DNA of 64,000 nucleotides, taken from positions 2,576,501 through 2,640,500 of the forward strand of contig NZ_JAIZBH010000001.1 of the NCBI RefSeq assembly GCF_022267375.1. Reading direction: 5' to 3'. This DNA comes from Leptospira sanjuanensis (GTDB lineage Bacteria > Spirochaetota > Leptospiria > Leptospirales > Leptospiraceae). A model generated the notes under the pieces. That model did no database searches, was not told the DNA's origin, and saw only the letters and a program-made list of their open reading frames with translations. Position 1 is the first letter of the stretch. Each line of letters opens with the position of its first letter. Position numbers and translations under genes: made by a program. Below are positions 37,464 to 46,419 of the stretch, piece after piece.

Positions 37464-38338
37464 ATCCGATCTTAAAATTTTTGAGCGCATTCGTTCTTTT
37501 AACCGCTTTGATCGCTTCGATCGGCTGCACCTATTCGATCGAAAAAAAATACGTCTACGCGAAACCGTATTATCCGAATCAGAATTACTTCGATGAAAAC
37601 AATCCTCAGTTCGAAGAGGGCGAGCCTTACTGGCTTTTGGACTTTTTAGGAAACGTTTTCGGGGTTCTTTCCAAACTCATTCTTTGGAACCGCAAGATGA
37701 GCAATCATCGTTTTTCCGAAGAGACCAAAAATTATCTGAAAGATTATATTCGGGAAAACAACCTGAAAGACGTCAAGGTTCGTTTTAATCAATACGCTCC
37801 GATCGACGATTTGGTTCAACTTTGGAAGTCGGATACCGTTCATCCGATTTTGAAATATACTGTGGGAATTTTTAACTGGGCCATCGGCGCGATTCTTCCC
37901 GGAAGACTTTTTGCGGGATTGTTCAACGGAGATCATTACAACCCGTATTCGAACACGATCAATCTTTACAGCGATCTTCCTTCCGTCGTTCTACACGAGG
38001 GGGGACATTCGAAGGATTTTGCGCTTCGTAAATATAAGTCCTTATACAGCATCGGCTATTCGATTCCGTTTTTAGGTCCGTTGTATGCGGAGGCCCGTGC
38101 TTCGGATGATGCTCTTCGCTATCTGAGACACAGATGCGATCTGAAAAACGAACTCATCGCCTATCGAACATTATATCCTGCGTATGCGACGTATGCGGCA
38201 GGACCGATTCTCGATTCGGTCGGCGAGCTTGTAGGGTTGGCGGCTTCGATTCCCGGACATATCGTAGGATATCGAAAACAAAAGAAAGTGGAGAAGGAAG
38301 AAATTCCGGAGTGTAAGGTTTTGGAAGAGATGCGTTGA
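37460..38338 (+). CDS. Lipoprotein with HEGGH zinc-metallopeptidase-like motif
   Basis: A 292-residue lipoprotein (ASIGC, Cys23). A VVLHEGGHSKDF segment at 176-187 carries the HExxH motif (His179, Glu180, His183), preceded by NTINLYSDLP as in gluzincin-type folds. YAEARASDDALRYLR at 209-222 may supply a third zinc ligand (Glu211 or Asp215). Other hydrophobic stretches (KYTVGIFNWAIGAILPG and YSIPFLGPLYA) suggest membrane contact. I recognise no named peptidase family. It closes the TRL operon and overlaps the preceding stop by 4 bp. Activity is inferred. Confidence 0.72.
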   Translation: MNPILKFLSAFVLLTALIASIGCTYSIEKKYVYAKPYYPNQNYFDENNPQFEEGEPYWLLDFLGNVFGVLSKLILWNRKMSNHRFSEETKNYLKDYIRENNLKDVKVRFNQYAPIDDLVQLWKSDTVHPILKYTVGIFNWAIGAILPGRLFAGLFNGDHYNPYSNTINLYSDLPSVVLHEGGHSKDFALRKYKSLYSIGYSIPFLGPLYAEARASDDALRYLRHRCDLKNELIAYRTLYPAYATYAAGPILDSVGELVGLAASIPGHIVGYRKQKKVEKEEIPECKVLEEMR

Positions 38339-38557
38339 TTTTTCGGACCTCGAAAGGAAAAATCCGGACGTCGATCAAAAAAGAATTTTCCCGAAACAAA
38401 ATCGGATTCCGTTTTAAATCATCGATTATTTCGGTTTCGTTTCGGATTTTCAGAAGTATTTCATTCTATAAATCCGTAGTCGAAAAGCTTTTCGAAAACA
38501 AATTGACAGCCTCGCAAAAAAGAGGGATGATCCTTTTTCGCATAAAGGAGTAAAATC

Positions 38558-39046
38558 GTGAAAAAAAGAATCTCCTGGATCCTTCTGACACTATCTTGCG
38601 CTGCTTTGCTGAGTCCTCTCTCGGCCAAAGATTATCACGTCGCAGGTTGCGGATTAGGTTCCTTAATTTTTAAAGAGAATAAAATGTTACATCAGATTCT
38701 CGCGTTGACTACGAATGTAACCGGATTTCAAACGATCGGTATTACGATCGGAACTTCCAATTGTAAAACGGACGGACTTGTGAAAACGGAAAAAGTTCAA
38801 GAAGTATTCGTAGCGGTTAATTATTCTTCCTTGGAACAAGAAATGGTAAGCGGGAAAGGGGAGAAGTTAGACGCTCTTTCATCGCTCCTCGGTTGCCCGT
38901 CCGAGATGAACGAAAGATTTTCAACGCTGACGCAGAATCGATATTCGAAGTTATTCGTGCCGAACGGAACTCCGGCAACGCTTCTTGACGGAGTCAAAAA
39001 CGAAATTCGACAGGACGAAGTGTTAGCTTCGGCTTGCAAGATCTAA
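38558..39046 (+). CDS. DUF3015 family exported protein 1
   Basis: A 162-residue protein with a signal peptide (LLTLSCAALLSPLSAK) and the DUF3015 features: VAGCGLGSLIFKEN, LHQILALTTNVTG, IGITIGTSNCKTDG and a closing LGCPSEMNERF. Start is GTG at 38558 with a strong AAGGAG ribosome binding site seven bases upstream. The family is exported and uncharacterised. The paralogue follows 14 bp downstream. The 219 bp before it hold no gene. Confidence 0.85.
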   Translation: MKKRISWILLTLSCAALLSPLSAKDYHVAGCGLGSLIFKENKMLHQILALTTNVTGFQTIGITIGTSNCKTDGLVKTEKVQEVFVAVNYSSLEQEMVSGKGEKLDALSSLLGCPSEMNERFSTLTQNRYSKLFVPNGTPATLLDGVKNEIRQDEVLASACKI

Positions 39047-39060
39047 AGGGAGAAACAAGA

Positions 39061-39546
39061 ATGAAACCGAATCGGAAAATCATATTAATTCTTCTTGCCA
39101 TCCTTTCCCTTTCCTACGCAAAAAAAGCGGATGCGTACGGCGCCGCCGGATGCGGGTTAGGATCGGTCGTCATCACCGAAAATAAGGTGGTTCACCAGGT
39201 GATCGCGGCGACGGTAAACGGGTTATTCTCCGGAAATCAGCTTTTCGGAATCACCACCGGAACTTTGAACTGCAAAACCGACGGCGTAACCCAAAAGGAA
39301 AAGGAACAGGAAATCTTCGTTCATCTGAATTACGATTCTTTAATGTTAGAATCGGCTCAGGGTAAAGGGGAAAAACTGGAAGCATTCGCCTCTCTAATGG
39401 AATGCAAGGATACGAAGGCGCTCGCCGATCTTACAAGAAAGAACCATTCTTCCCTGTTTGCGAACGCGGACCCTTCCGATTTTCTTGTTAAAATCAAATT
39501 AGAAATGAGCAAGGATACAATCTTATCCAAAAGCTGCAAAATCTAA
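39061..39546 (+). CDS. DUF3015 family exported protein 2
   Basis: A 161-residue paralogue of the preceding gene. It has a signal peptide (IILILLAILSLSYAKKADA), AAGCGLGSVVITENKVVHQVIAATVNG, FGITTGTLNCKTDG and a C-terminal KSCKI, against SACKI in copy 1. Cys positions are kept between the two. GGGAGAAACAAG precedes the ATG. A terminator-like hairpin follows the stop. Confidence 0.85.
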   Translation: MKPNRKIILILLAILSLSYAKKADAYGAAGCGLGSVVITENKVVHQVIAATVNGLFSGNQLFGITTGTLNCKTDGVTQKEKEQEIFVHLNYDSLMLESAQGKGEKLEAFASLMECKDTKALADLTRKNHSSLFANADPSDFLVKIKLEMSKDTILSKSCKI

Positions 39547-39553
39547 TCGACAT

Positions 39554-39581
39554 CAGGCTTCCGGAAACAAACGGAAGCCTG
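39554..39581 (+). terminator. Hairpin after the DUF3015 pair
   Basis: A 10-bp perfect stem (CAGGCTTCCG at 39554-39563 with CGGAAGCCTG at 39572-39581) with an 8-base loop, followed by an AT-rich run with an imperfect T-tract. It lies between the second DUF3015 stop and the DUF4105 gene, so it may attenuate rather than end transcription. Confidence 0.6.
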
Positions 39582-39599
39582 TACAATAAATTTTAATTC

Positions 39600-41711
39600 T
39601 TGAATATTCTAAAATCTTTCCATTTCATTCCGCTATCAGACGAGGTCGCAATTCTTAGAAGCCGAAACAGATCCGTATTTTTTCCTCTTTCCTTTCTTTT
39701 TTCATTCTTCGCAATTTCTCCGCTTCTTTTTGCGCAAGAGTCGACAACCGCAACACATCCTCGACAAGAAACGATCGATTCCTACGTTCAGAACGCGGAA
39801 ACAAAAAAACTTCATTCCGAACGCTATTGGCTCCTTCTGCTGCATTACCGCAAATCGATCTTCGGAAACGAAAAAAGCGAAGTCGACGGACAAGATTTTT
39901 TTCTTTCGACCAACGGCAAATGGAACGCCAAAGACGAACTCGCGGAAACCATTCGGGAATTTTTTAGAACGCCTACGCCGGAGGAAATCGAGGAAAAAGT
40001 ATTACATCCGATGTGCAAATATCCGGAACGGTTTCGATGGTTGGATTCTCATTTGCATTTCGACAAAAACATACTCCCCCCTCTTCCTTGCACTCGATTC
40101 AACAACTGGATTGCTGCGTTGAATCCGACGTCGATTCAAGTAATCTTCGCTTCCTTTTACTTAAACAATCCCGCGTCCTTATTCGGACACAATCTCCTAA
40201 AAATCGGAAGCAAGAATCCCAATCGATCGGAGCTCTTGGATTACGCGGTCAATTTTGCCGCGAATCATTCGCCGGAGGACGGAAGTCTAACGTATGCCGC
40301 ACGAGGACTTTTCGGCGGTTATCCCGGCGCATTCAGCCTCTTTCCCTATTACTTTAAAATAAATGAATATAACGATATGGAAAGCAGGGATCTTTGGGAA
40401 TATGAACTTGAAATCGAGGAATCGGACGCGAGAAGAGTCGTGTCTCATGTGTGGGAGTTAGGCGCGACCCACTTCGATTATTACTTCCTGGATGAGAATT
40501 GTTCGTATCACCTTCTTTCCTTGTTGGAAATCGCAAGAAGCGATCTGTTCCTACGAGAAGAATTCAATCTCTATACGATCCCCACCGATACGGTGAAGTT
40601 GATTCTCAAAAAGGAAGGTTTTATTCGGAAGAAAAGTCACAGACCTTCTCTTTCATCCAGGATGGAACAGAAAATCCGGGAATTATCCCCCAAGGAAAGG
40701 ACGCGATTTTACGATTATATCTCTTCCAAAATCTCCCTTAAAGATTTGTTAAACGAATTCGAAGGTGAAAGACTGTCGCGGATCTTCGACGCGGCTTTGG
40801 ACGCAAAACGATTCCAAAAGACGCTGGAAAAACAGAGCCTCGATCAAGAACAGGAATATAAGAATCTCCTAATGGAACGGAGCCGCCTGCCGTTCCCTCC
40901 GATCCCGAATCAACCGCCCGTATTCGCTCCCCCCGAGGAAGGACATGGAAGCGGAAGAATCAAACTCAGCCGCGGAGCATCCGCGTTAGGCGGCTTTACG
41001 GATATTTCGATCCGTGCGGCATATCACGATTTCATGAACTACGATAAGGGATTCGTTCCTTTTTCCACGATCGAATATTTTTCGATGAATCTGCGACAAT
41101 ACGACCTACAAAAAAATCCGCACTTAGAAGAATCAAGCCTAATCAAAGTTCTTTCCTTGGTTCCGGTAACTCCCATTCAAACGCCGTTTTCTTTTTTGAT
41201 CGACGTGGGAAGCGATTCTTCCATGATCCGGTCCGCATATTCACCGAGAAATCAGATCGTATTTCTCCCTTTTTTATCGGACCCGACTTCTTTGAGCGTT
41301 CTCCATTCCGTATACGAAGACAAAAAAGAAAAACGGGAAACCGCTACCCGAGTTGCAAACTTCAACACGGACGCGACCCTAGGTTATTCTTTTTCGAACG
41401 GTGATCGGGAAAATTCGTTCTCTTGGGTTGTCTCGTTTCAGGCGGGAGGAAAGGCGAGAGGAAACGGCTATTACCGCGAAGGACTTTTGGTCGCTCCCCA
41501 GATCGCGTTTTTCGGAGCGGTCGCTTATCAAAAATGGAAGTTCGGTTTAACGGCTCAGTATTTCGCGTTCTCGATCTACGGTTACTTGGACGACTTCAAA
41601 GTCGCACCGATGTTCGCTTATGCGCTCTCCCAAAACTGGGAAATTCGAATGGAAGGAAAATTACAAAGATATTATGAAGAATTTCAGGTTTCCGCGGCGT
41701 TCTTTTTTTAA
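39600..41711 (+). CDS. DUF4105/Lnb N-terminal domain protein with probable C-terminal beta-barrel
   Basis: A 703-residue exported protein with a signal peptide (PLSFLFSFFAISPLLFAQ). Residues about 160-370 match the DUF4105/Lnb domain: SFYLNNPASLFGHNLLKIG, NFAANHSPEDG, ARGLFGGYPGAFSLFPYYFKINEY, ESRDLWEYEL, and HFDYYFLDENCSYHLLSLLE with the conserved Cys. In Bacteroides the related Lnb N-acylates lipoproteins through that Cys. From about residue 460 the pattern is amphipathic strands ending in VSAAFFF, as in outer-membrane barrels. The start is a TTG. The stop lies 38 bp inside the next gene. Confidence 0.8.
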   Translation: MNILKSFHFIPLSDEVAILRSRNRSVFFPLSFLFSFFAISPLLFAQESTTATHPRQETIDSYVQNAETKKLHSERYWLLLLHYRKSIFGNEKSEVDGQDFFLSTNGKWNAKDELAETIREFFRTPTPEEIEEKVLHPMCKYPERFRWLDSHLHFDKNILPPLPCTRFNNWIAALNPTSIQVIFASFYLNNPASLFGHNLLKIGSKNPNRSELLDYAVNFAANHSPEDGSLTYAARGLFGGYPGAFSLFPYYFKINEYNDMESRDLWEYELEIEESDARRVVSHVWELGATHFDYYFLDENCSYHLLSLLEIARSDLFLREEFNLYTIPTDTVKLILKKEGFIRKKSHRPSLSSRMEQKIRELSPKERTRFYDYISSKISLKDLLNEFEGERLSRIFDAALDAKRFQKTLEKQSLDQEQEYKNLLMERSRLPFPPIPNQPPVFAPPEEGHGSGRIKLSRGASALGGFTDISIRAAYHDFMNYDKGFVPFSTIEYFSMNLRQYDLQKNPHLEESSLIKVLSLVPVTPIQTPFSFLIDVGSDSSMIRSAYSPRNQIVFLPFLSDPTSLSVLHSVYEDKKEKRETATRVANFNTDATLGYSFSNGDRENSFSWVVSFQAGGKARGNGYYREGLLVAPQIAFFGAVAYQKWKFGLTAQYFAFSIYGYLDDFKVAPMFAYALSQNWEIRMEGKLQRYYEEFQVSAAFFF

Positions 41712-42543
41712 AACGATTCCGTTTTCCACACTTCTTTTCCTATCCTGTTCTTCCTTGTTTTATCAACCCACGCAGGAACGATATTGGAATCCGAACGCAT
41801 TCGGTTTTTCTTATAAAGAAGAGGACTTTCATACGATCGACGGAGAAACACTCAAGTTCTGGAGAATCGGCCCGAAATACGACAAACCGAAAGGTGTCGT
41901 TCTACAATTTCACGGAAACGGAGAGAATCGAACGAGTCACTTTATCAGTCTCGTCTGGCTCGTAAACCAAGGATACGAGCTCGTCGCCTTCGATTACAGG
42001 GGATATTTGGATTCGACCGGTGCGGCGGAACGCGAAAAAATCCACGAGGATTCGATCGCTCTCATTCGAAAAGAATTAGAATTTTCTAAATTACGAAATC
42101 TTCCCCTCATCGTTTACGGACAAAGTTTGGGAGGCGCGATCGCGGCTCGGGCGGTATCCGAAATCGAAAACAAATCCGGAATTCTTCTTTTGGTTTTGGA
42201 CGGAAGTTTTGCAAGTTACCGTCAGGTGTTTCGAGGAGTTCTAAAAAACGTATTCTTCGCTCCGATCGATCTGATCTTCGCAATCTTTATGGACGACGAC
42301 TTAAGTCCGGGGGAAACGTTGCATAAAATTTCGCCCGTTCCCATTTTGATCGTTCACGGAACGGCAGACCCGATCGTTCCATACGAAAACGGTTTGGAAT
42401 TGTTTCGACTCGCAAAAGATCCGAAATGGTTTTGGGAAGTTCGGGGCGGCGGCCACGTGGATTGGATGGCATTGGGGAACTCGAAAGAATCTAAGAATTT
42501 TCTAATATTCTTGGATTCTCTCGTTCGGAATTTCAATCCGTAG
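41674..42543 (+). CDS. Alpha/beta hydrolase lipoprotein
   Basis: A 289-residue protein with a signal and lipobox (LLFLSC, about residue 25). The alpha/beta hydrolase core has VLQFHGNGENR (oxyanion region), AFDYRGYLDSTG, VYGQSLGGAIAAR with the nucleophile Ser, VHGTADPIVPY with the Asp, and GGGHVDWM with the His. The triad looks intact, as in BEM46/YqkD-type hydrolases. It acts outside the inner membrane. The start overlaps the end of the DUF4105 gene by 38 bp and its end overlaps the convergent lipoprotein gene by 11 bp. Confidence 0.88.
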   Translation: MKNFRFPRRSFFKTIPFSTLLFLSCSSLFYQPTQERYWNPNAFGFSYKEEDFHTIDGETLKFWRIGPKYDKPKGVVLQFHGNGENRTSHFISLVWLVNQGYELVAFDYRGYLDSTGAAEREKIHEDSIALIRKELEFSKLRNLPLIVYGQSLGGAIAARAVSEIENKSGILLLVLDGSFASYRQVFRGVLKNVFFAPIDLIFAIFMDDDLSPGETLHKISPVPILIVHGTADPIVPYENGLELFRLAKDPKWFWEVRGGGHVDWMALGNSKESKNFLIFLDSLVRNFNP

Positions 42544-43006
42544 AATCAGGATGACGATCCATATGATCCGCCTCGATTAAAAATTCGAGGGCTTGTTTCG
42601 CGCTCAATTCCTTAAAATAAAGTTCGGTGAAGGAAAAAAAGGATTCGTTGAAAAGATAATAGTCCACGAAACGGATTTTGTTCTTTTCCAAAAAAAGAAT
42701 CTTCCCTTCTCCTCTGGATTCCAAACGGTAATACCCTTCCTCCATATCCAAACGGATATATTCGCCTTCGTCTAACGTAAATTCACGATACGGACTCGGA
42801 ACGGAATTCTGAAACGAACCTTCGTATTTGGAAATAAGTATTTTCTGTTTCCAAAAAGCCAAAGGAACTCTGGAAGGTCTGAGCAAATACAGAACCGCTG
42901 CCGCCGGAGCTTCTTTTTTCAATCGAATGAATTTGGATTTCTGTAATCCGCAACCGCTCACGAACATCAACAAAATCACAGCAAAAAGCGGAAGCGCTCT
43001 TTTCAT
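42533..43006 (-). CDS. Hypothetical lipoprotein (DUF2846-like)
   Basis: A 157-residue lipoprotein with signal LLMFVSGC (Cys about 20). The mature domain begins with APAAAVLYLLRPSRVPLAFWKQKILISKY and ends with EGYYRLESR, followed by strands. This resembles DUF2846-type proteins, small beta-sandwiches found on the periplasmic side. The likeness is by eye only. Start taken at the ATG at 43006, with a GTG one codon earlier. Confidence 0.68.
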   Translation of the reverse strand: MKRALPLFAVILLMFVSGCGLQKSKFIRLKKEAPAAAVLYLLRPSRVPLAFWKQKILISKYEGSFQNSVPSPYREFTLDEGEYIRLDMEEGYYRLESRGEGKILFLEKNKIRFVDYYLFNESFFSFTELYFKELSAKQALEFLIEADHMDRHPDSTD

Positions 43007-43127
43007 CACGCATCCAGAGAATTCTTTCGAGAGAACGGATCAAGGACTATTTCGATCGGGGACAATCCGATAAATTCGGAGAAATAGATTTGGCAATCCG
43101 GGCATCTCTTCTGAAATGGGAATTGCA

Positions 43128-43589
43128 ATGAATATCGAACTTACGCGCGAACAATACGAAGCTCTTTTGAAGTCCTTGGCGATCACCCGTTTTCTCTATC
43201 ATTCCATCTTAGAGGAAGAAGAGCCCGCTCCCGATAGATTGGATTCGTATGACGCTTACGAAGATATGGAACAGCAGATTCTCTCGTATGCGAAGGCGCT
43301 GGAAGTTTCCCACCTGGTCGCATATGACAGCGAAGAAGAACTTCATTATCTCACAAGAGAGTTCGAAGAAAAGACGGATATATCCGATCTGATCACCGAA
43401 TATCAGGACAGCATCTTCTGGGATGAATTGGTTCAGAGACTCGCGGCAAGAGATTTTATGAGAACCTACAGCGAATCCGAAATCAAGGGAATGGCGATCG
43501 AAGAAAGAATCGAAAAAGAAGCCCCCTTCATTTCCAAATACGAGGAGATCTTCACCGAATCGGGAATCGAAACTCTCGAACTCAAGTGA
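43128..43589 (+). CDS. Hypothetical soluble acidic protein
   Basis: A 153-residue acidic protein (MNIELTREQYEALLKSLAITRFLYHSI). It is all helical by pattern, with no signal peptide and no Cys. It has the look of conserved spirochaetal hypotheticals in the same size class. An alternative ATG at 43116 adds four residues. It converges on the ABC permease gene, stops adjacent. Confidence 0.65.
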   Translation: MNIELTREQYEALLKSLAITRFLYHSILEEEEPAPDRLDSYDAYEDMEQQILSYAKALEVSHLVAYDSEEELHYLTREFEEKTDISDLITEYQDSIFWDELVQRLAARDFMRTYSESEIKGMAIEERIEKEAPFISKYEEIFTESGIETLELK

Positions 43590-44396
43590 TCAGGTTCCGG
43601 TGGATTCGTAACGGCGCTGTCCCTTCTTCCAGATAAACAAGGATCCGAAGAATAAAAGGAAGCCCACGGGAAAATTCAAGTATATAAAGAAAGGATGAAA
43701 TAGAGATTCGGAATTTTTCGCTAAAAAATAGTGAGCCGGATAAAAGTTCACGAAACCGAGAGGCAACAAAAAAGTAAGAAGAATCCGAATCGAAACGTTG
43801 TAGATGTTCATCGGATACATCATGAACTCTCTGCTCGAAAAGATGAATAGATGCACCAGAGAATAGTTCTGGACCGCATAAAACGCGATCGAAGCGATCG
43901 CGATCCGAATGCCCGCCAAAATCATCGCGCTTCCGAAGACCGAAAGAAACAACATACAAACTTTCCAAAAAGTCCATTCAATATTCGTAAACTGATTCGC
44001 CACGAGAAACGTTAGAATTCCCAAAACGAGGTGTAAAAGCCCGGTGATATCGAAGTGATTCATCAGCACCTGACCGATCGGAGACAAGGGACGAAGCAGA
44101 TAACGATCGTAACTCCCGTCCCGAACCAAAGAACCGAACTCCACCATTCCTGAAAAAACCGAGGCTACGATTCCCTGCGCGAAGATGAGTAAACTGTATA
44201 AAAACGCGATTTCACCCCGACTCCATCCGCCGATCGAGGAAAATCGGGAAAGAAGTATGAAAATCGTTCCCGCCTGCGCGGAATAATATACGAGTAATGT
44301 TACGAGATAAATCCAAAAACTCGCCTTATATTCCATGTGGGATTGAATGGAGGAAAGCGCGAGTTTGAAATACGTTTTGATCGAAGAGATAGACAT
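43590..44396 (-). CDS. ABC-2 type permease (second subunit)
   Basis: A 268-residue membrane protein with six hydrophobic segments, of the ABC-2 / DUF990-like family usually found as paired permeases. Segments include YKASFWIYLVTLLVYYSAQAGTIFILL and a C-terminal FPVGFLLFFGSLFIWKKGQRRY. Its ATG abuts the stop of the first permease, and the ATPase lies upstream, so the three genes form one exporter. Substrate unknown. Confidence 0.85.
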   Translation of the reverse strand: MSISSIKTYFKLALSSIQSHMEYKASFWIYLVTLLVYYSAQAGTIFILLSRFSSIGGWSRGEIAFLYSLLIFAQGIVASVFSGMVEFGSLVRDGSYDRYLLRPLSPIGQVLMNHFDITGLLHLVLGILTFLVANQFTNIEWTFWKVCMLFLSVFGSAMILAGIRIAIASIAFYAVQNYSLVHLFIFSSREFMMYPMNIYNVSIRILLTFLLPLGFVNFYPAHYFLAKNSESLFHPFFIYLNFPVGFLLFFGSLFIWKKGQRRYESTGT

Positions 44397-45179
44397 CTAA
44401 CCTCCCGCTAGCTCCAGACGCTTTAAACCGGAAAGATAAACCGCGGATGAAAGAGCGGTTAACGTCCCGATCATCAGGCAATAGCGAATCATCAGTTCCG
44501 CGAAAGACATTCCATATTCTCCCGAAGTCAAAATCTGAGTCGGGTAATAATACATATATGGAAACGGTAGCCAAGAAGATATGTTCCGCAAAAACTCCGG
44601 AAACAGATCCAAAGGAATCACAGCTCCCGAAAACAACGTAATCAAAGCAAAATACAAAAGGAAAAATGAGAATATCTCCGTGAAATAAAACGAAAGCGAT
44701 GAGATCATAAATCCGATCAAAAAGAAAATCAAAAACGCAAGGATATAAACGACGACAAACAATATGAACGCGTTCGGATCGGGAACAAAGCTGAGATCCA
44801 AAACGAAATAGGCGAGCAGCAACAAAGGAAGCGCTCTGGAAAAAAGATGATACAAACTGACTCCGATCGTATCCGCAAAAACGATCAACGGAAATCGGAT
44901 AGGTTTTAAGAGATCGAAAAGAATCGTTCCGTTCTTGATCTTAGAAGATACAAGTCCGTCCTGCCTTCCGAACGAAACCTTGATCAGTGTGGAAAGAACC
45001 GCATACAGCACGAGAGAATTCCGATCCCTTCCTCCTCCGAATTCATTCAACGCAACCGATTTCCATACGGAAGTGAGAATCGCAAGATACAGTACCGCGT
45101 TCAAAATTCCGGTAAAGTATTCGAGTCGATACGTGGCCGATCTTTGGAACGCCTTGGAGACGACCTTTAAATACAACAT
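44397..45179 (-). CDS. ABC-2 type permease (first subunit)
   Basis: A 260-residue membrane protein with six hydrophobic segments. It has the paired-permease signatures TSVWKSVALNEFGGG, LFDLLKPIRFPLIVFADTIGVSLYHLF and SSWLPFPYMYYYPTQIL. It is the partner of the following permease. Its start overlaps the stop of the ATPase gene by 1 bp. Confidence 0.88.
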   Translation of the reverse strand: MLYLKVVSKAFQRSATYRLEYFTGILNAVLYLAILTSVWKSVALNEFGGGRDRNSLVLYAVLSTLIKVSFGRQDGLVSSKIKNGTILFDLLKPIRFPLIVFADTIGVSLYHLFSRALPLLLLAYFVLDLSFVPDPNAFILFVVVYILAFLIFFLIGFMISSLSFYFTEIFSFFLLYFALITLFSGAVIPLDLFPEFLRNISSWLPFPYMYYYPTQILTSGEYGMSFAELMIRYCLMIGTLTALSSAVYLSGLKRLELAGG

Positions 45180-46159
45180 CAGACTTTCCTTTCACCGTAC
45201 ATCTGTTTGATGACCGCGGCGAGATCCGGTTTCTTATGTTTTACTTCCAGGATTTCGAAACCGGATTCGCCCAAAAACGATAGAAGTCGGTTTAACGATT
45301 CTCCTTCTTTTACGGTGACTTGAATCGAATTCGGGTTCCCGTTTTGGATAACGTGAAATTCGGAAGGAAGTTTTAATCTCTCTTCTCCCTTGTATCCGAT
45401 CTCAACTACGTTGTCCGTTCCTCCCAAATTTCGAAACGAATCCAAATCCCCGTCAAAATGAATTTTTCCGTGGTCGATCAATACGATTCGTTTTGCTAGC
45501 GTTTCGATATCTTGAACGTCGTGGGTAGTCAAGAGAATCGTAACCTTTTCCTCTCGATTGATCGTCCGGATAAAATCCCTTACGCGTTCCTTTACAAGAA
45601 CGTCCAGACCAATCGTGGGTTCGTCCAAAAATAACACTTTCGGAAAATGCAAGAGACTCGCGCCGATCTCCGCCTTCATTCTTTGTCCCAAGCTCAATTT
45701 ACGGACCTGTTGATGAAAGAATTCGTCCAATCCTAAAAGATCTCGAAACATCTCCATTCGTTTTTTATAATCTTTGGCGTCGATTTTGTAGATGGACCGC
45801 AAAAGATCAAAGGACTCTCCCACGGGAAGATCCCACCAAAGCTGGGTCTTTTGTCCGAAAACAACTCCGATCTGTTTGGAATTTTCTCTTCGATCTTTGG
45901 AAGGATCCAATCCGAAAATCGAGATCGATCCGGAATCCGGAGTCAACACACCGGTCAATAATTTAATGGTAGTCGACTTCCCCGCTCCGTTCGGGCCGAT
46001 ATAACCGATAAATTCTCCCGGTTGAATCGAAAAAGAGATATCATCCACGGCACGAATGGTTTCCGGATTGGAATAAAACAACGATCCAAGAGCTCCAAGA
46101 AATCCCGGCTTTCGTTTCGATATGATAAAATTCTTTTTGAGGTTTTTAACGGTGATCAA
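45179..46159 (-). CDS. ABC transporter ATP-binding protein
   Basis: A 326-residue ATPase. Walker A is GPNGAGKSTT, the Q-loop is VVFGQKTQLWW, the signature is LSLGQRMKAEI and Walker B is VLFLDEPTIGLD, followed by TTHDVQDIE with the switch His. A C-terminal 80-residue domain (VVEIGYKGEERLKLP) is typical of exporters of this type. The start is a TTG with a GGAGC ribosome binding site. With the two permeases it forms an ABC-2 exporter, perhaps for glycan or lipid, which cannot be fixed by sequence. Confidence 0.92.
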   Translation of the reverse strand: MITVKNLKKNFIISKRKPGFLGALGSLFYSNPETIRAVDDISFSIQPGEFIGYIGPNGAGKSTTIKLLTGVLTPDSGSISIFGLDPSKDRRENSKQIGVVFGQKTQLWWDLPVGESFDLLRSIYKIDAKDYKKRMEMFRDLLGLDEFFHQQVRKLSLGQRMKAEIGASLLHFPKVLFLDEPTIGLDVLVKERVRDFIRTINREEKVTILLTTHDVQDIETLAKRIVLIDHGKIHFDGDLDSFRNLGGTDNVVEIGYKGEERLKLPSEFHVIQNGNPNSIQVTVKEGESLNRLLSFLGESGFEILEVKHKKPDLAAVIKQMYGERKV

Positions 46160-46419
46160 TGATAAAAAAGCTCCGCATTACAGATCTAAGAAATTAAACG
46201 TCGGTTTGGAAGGAAATCTAAAACCGCTATTGCATATATCTGACTGGATTCTTTCCGAAATAGAATAAAAAATACGACTCTGAAAATAAAAATGAAAATT
46301 CGACTTTAATCGAGTTTCGACTCAATCCTTTGATCGATTGAAACCGGATCGAAAAAATTCCGAACTCCCGCTCAAAACAAGCGATTTACAGAGGCCCTCG
46401 CGATTCTATCGTGGCATTC

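Noticed and set aside
38337..38364. GATTTTTC/GAAAAATC hairpin after the TRL operon as a terminator
   Set aside because: The stem is AT-rich and is not followed by a T-tract, so it is not a convincing terminator.
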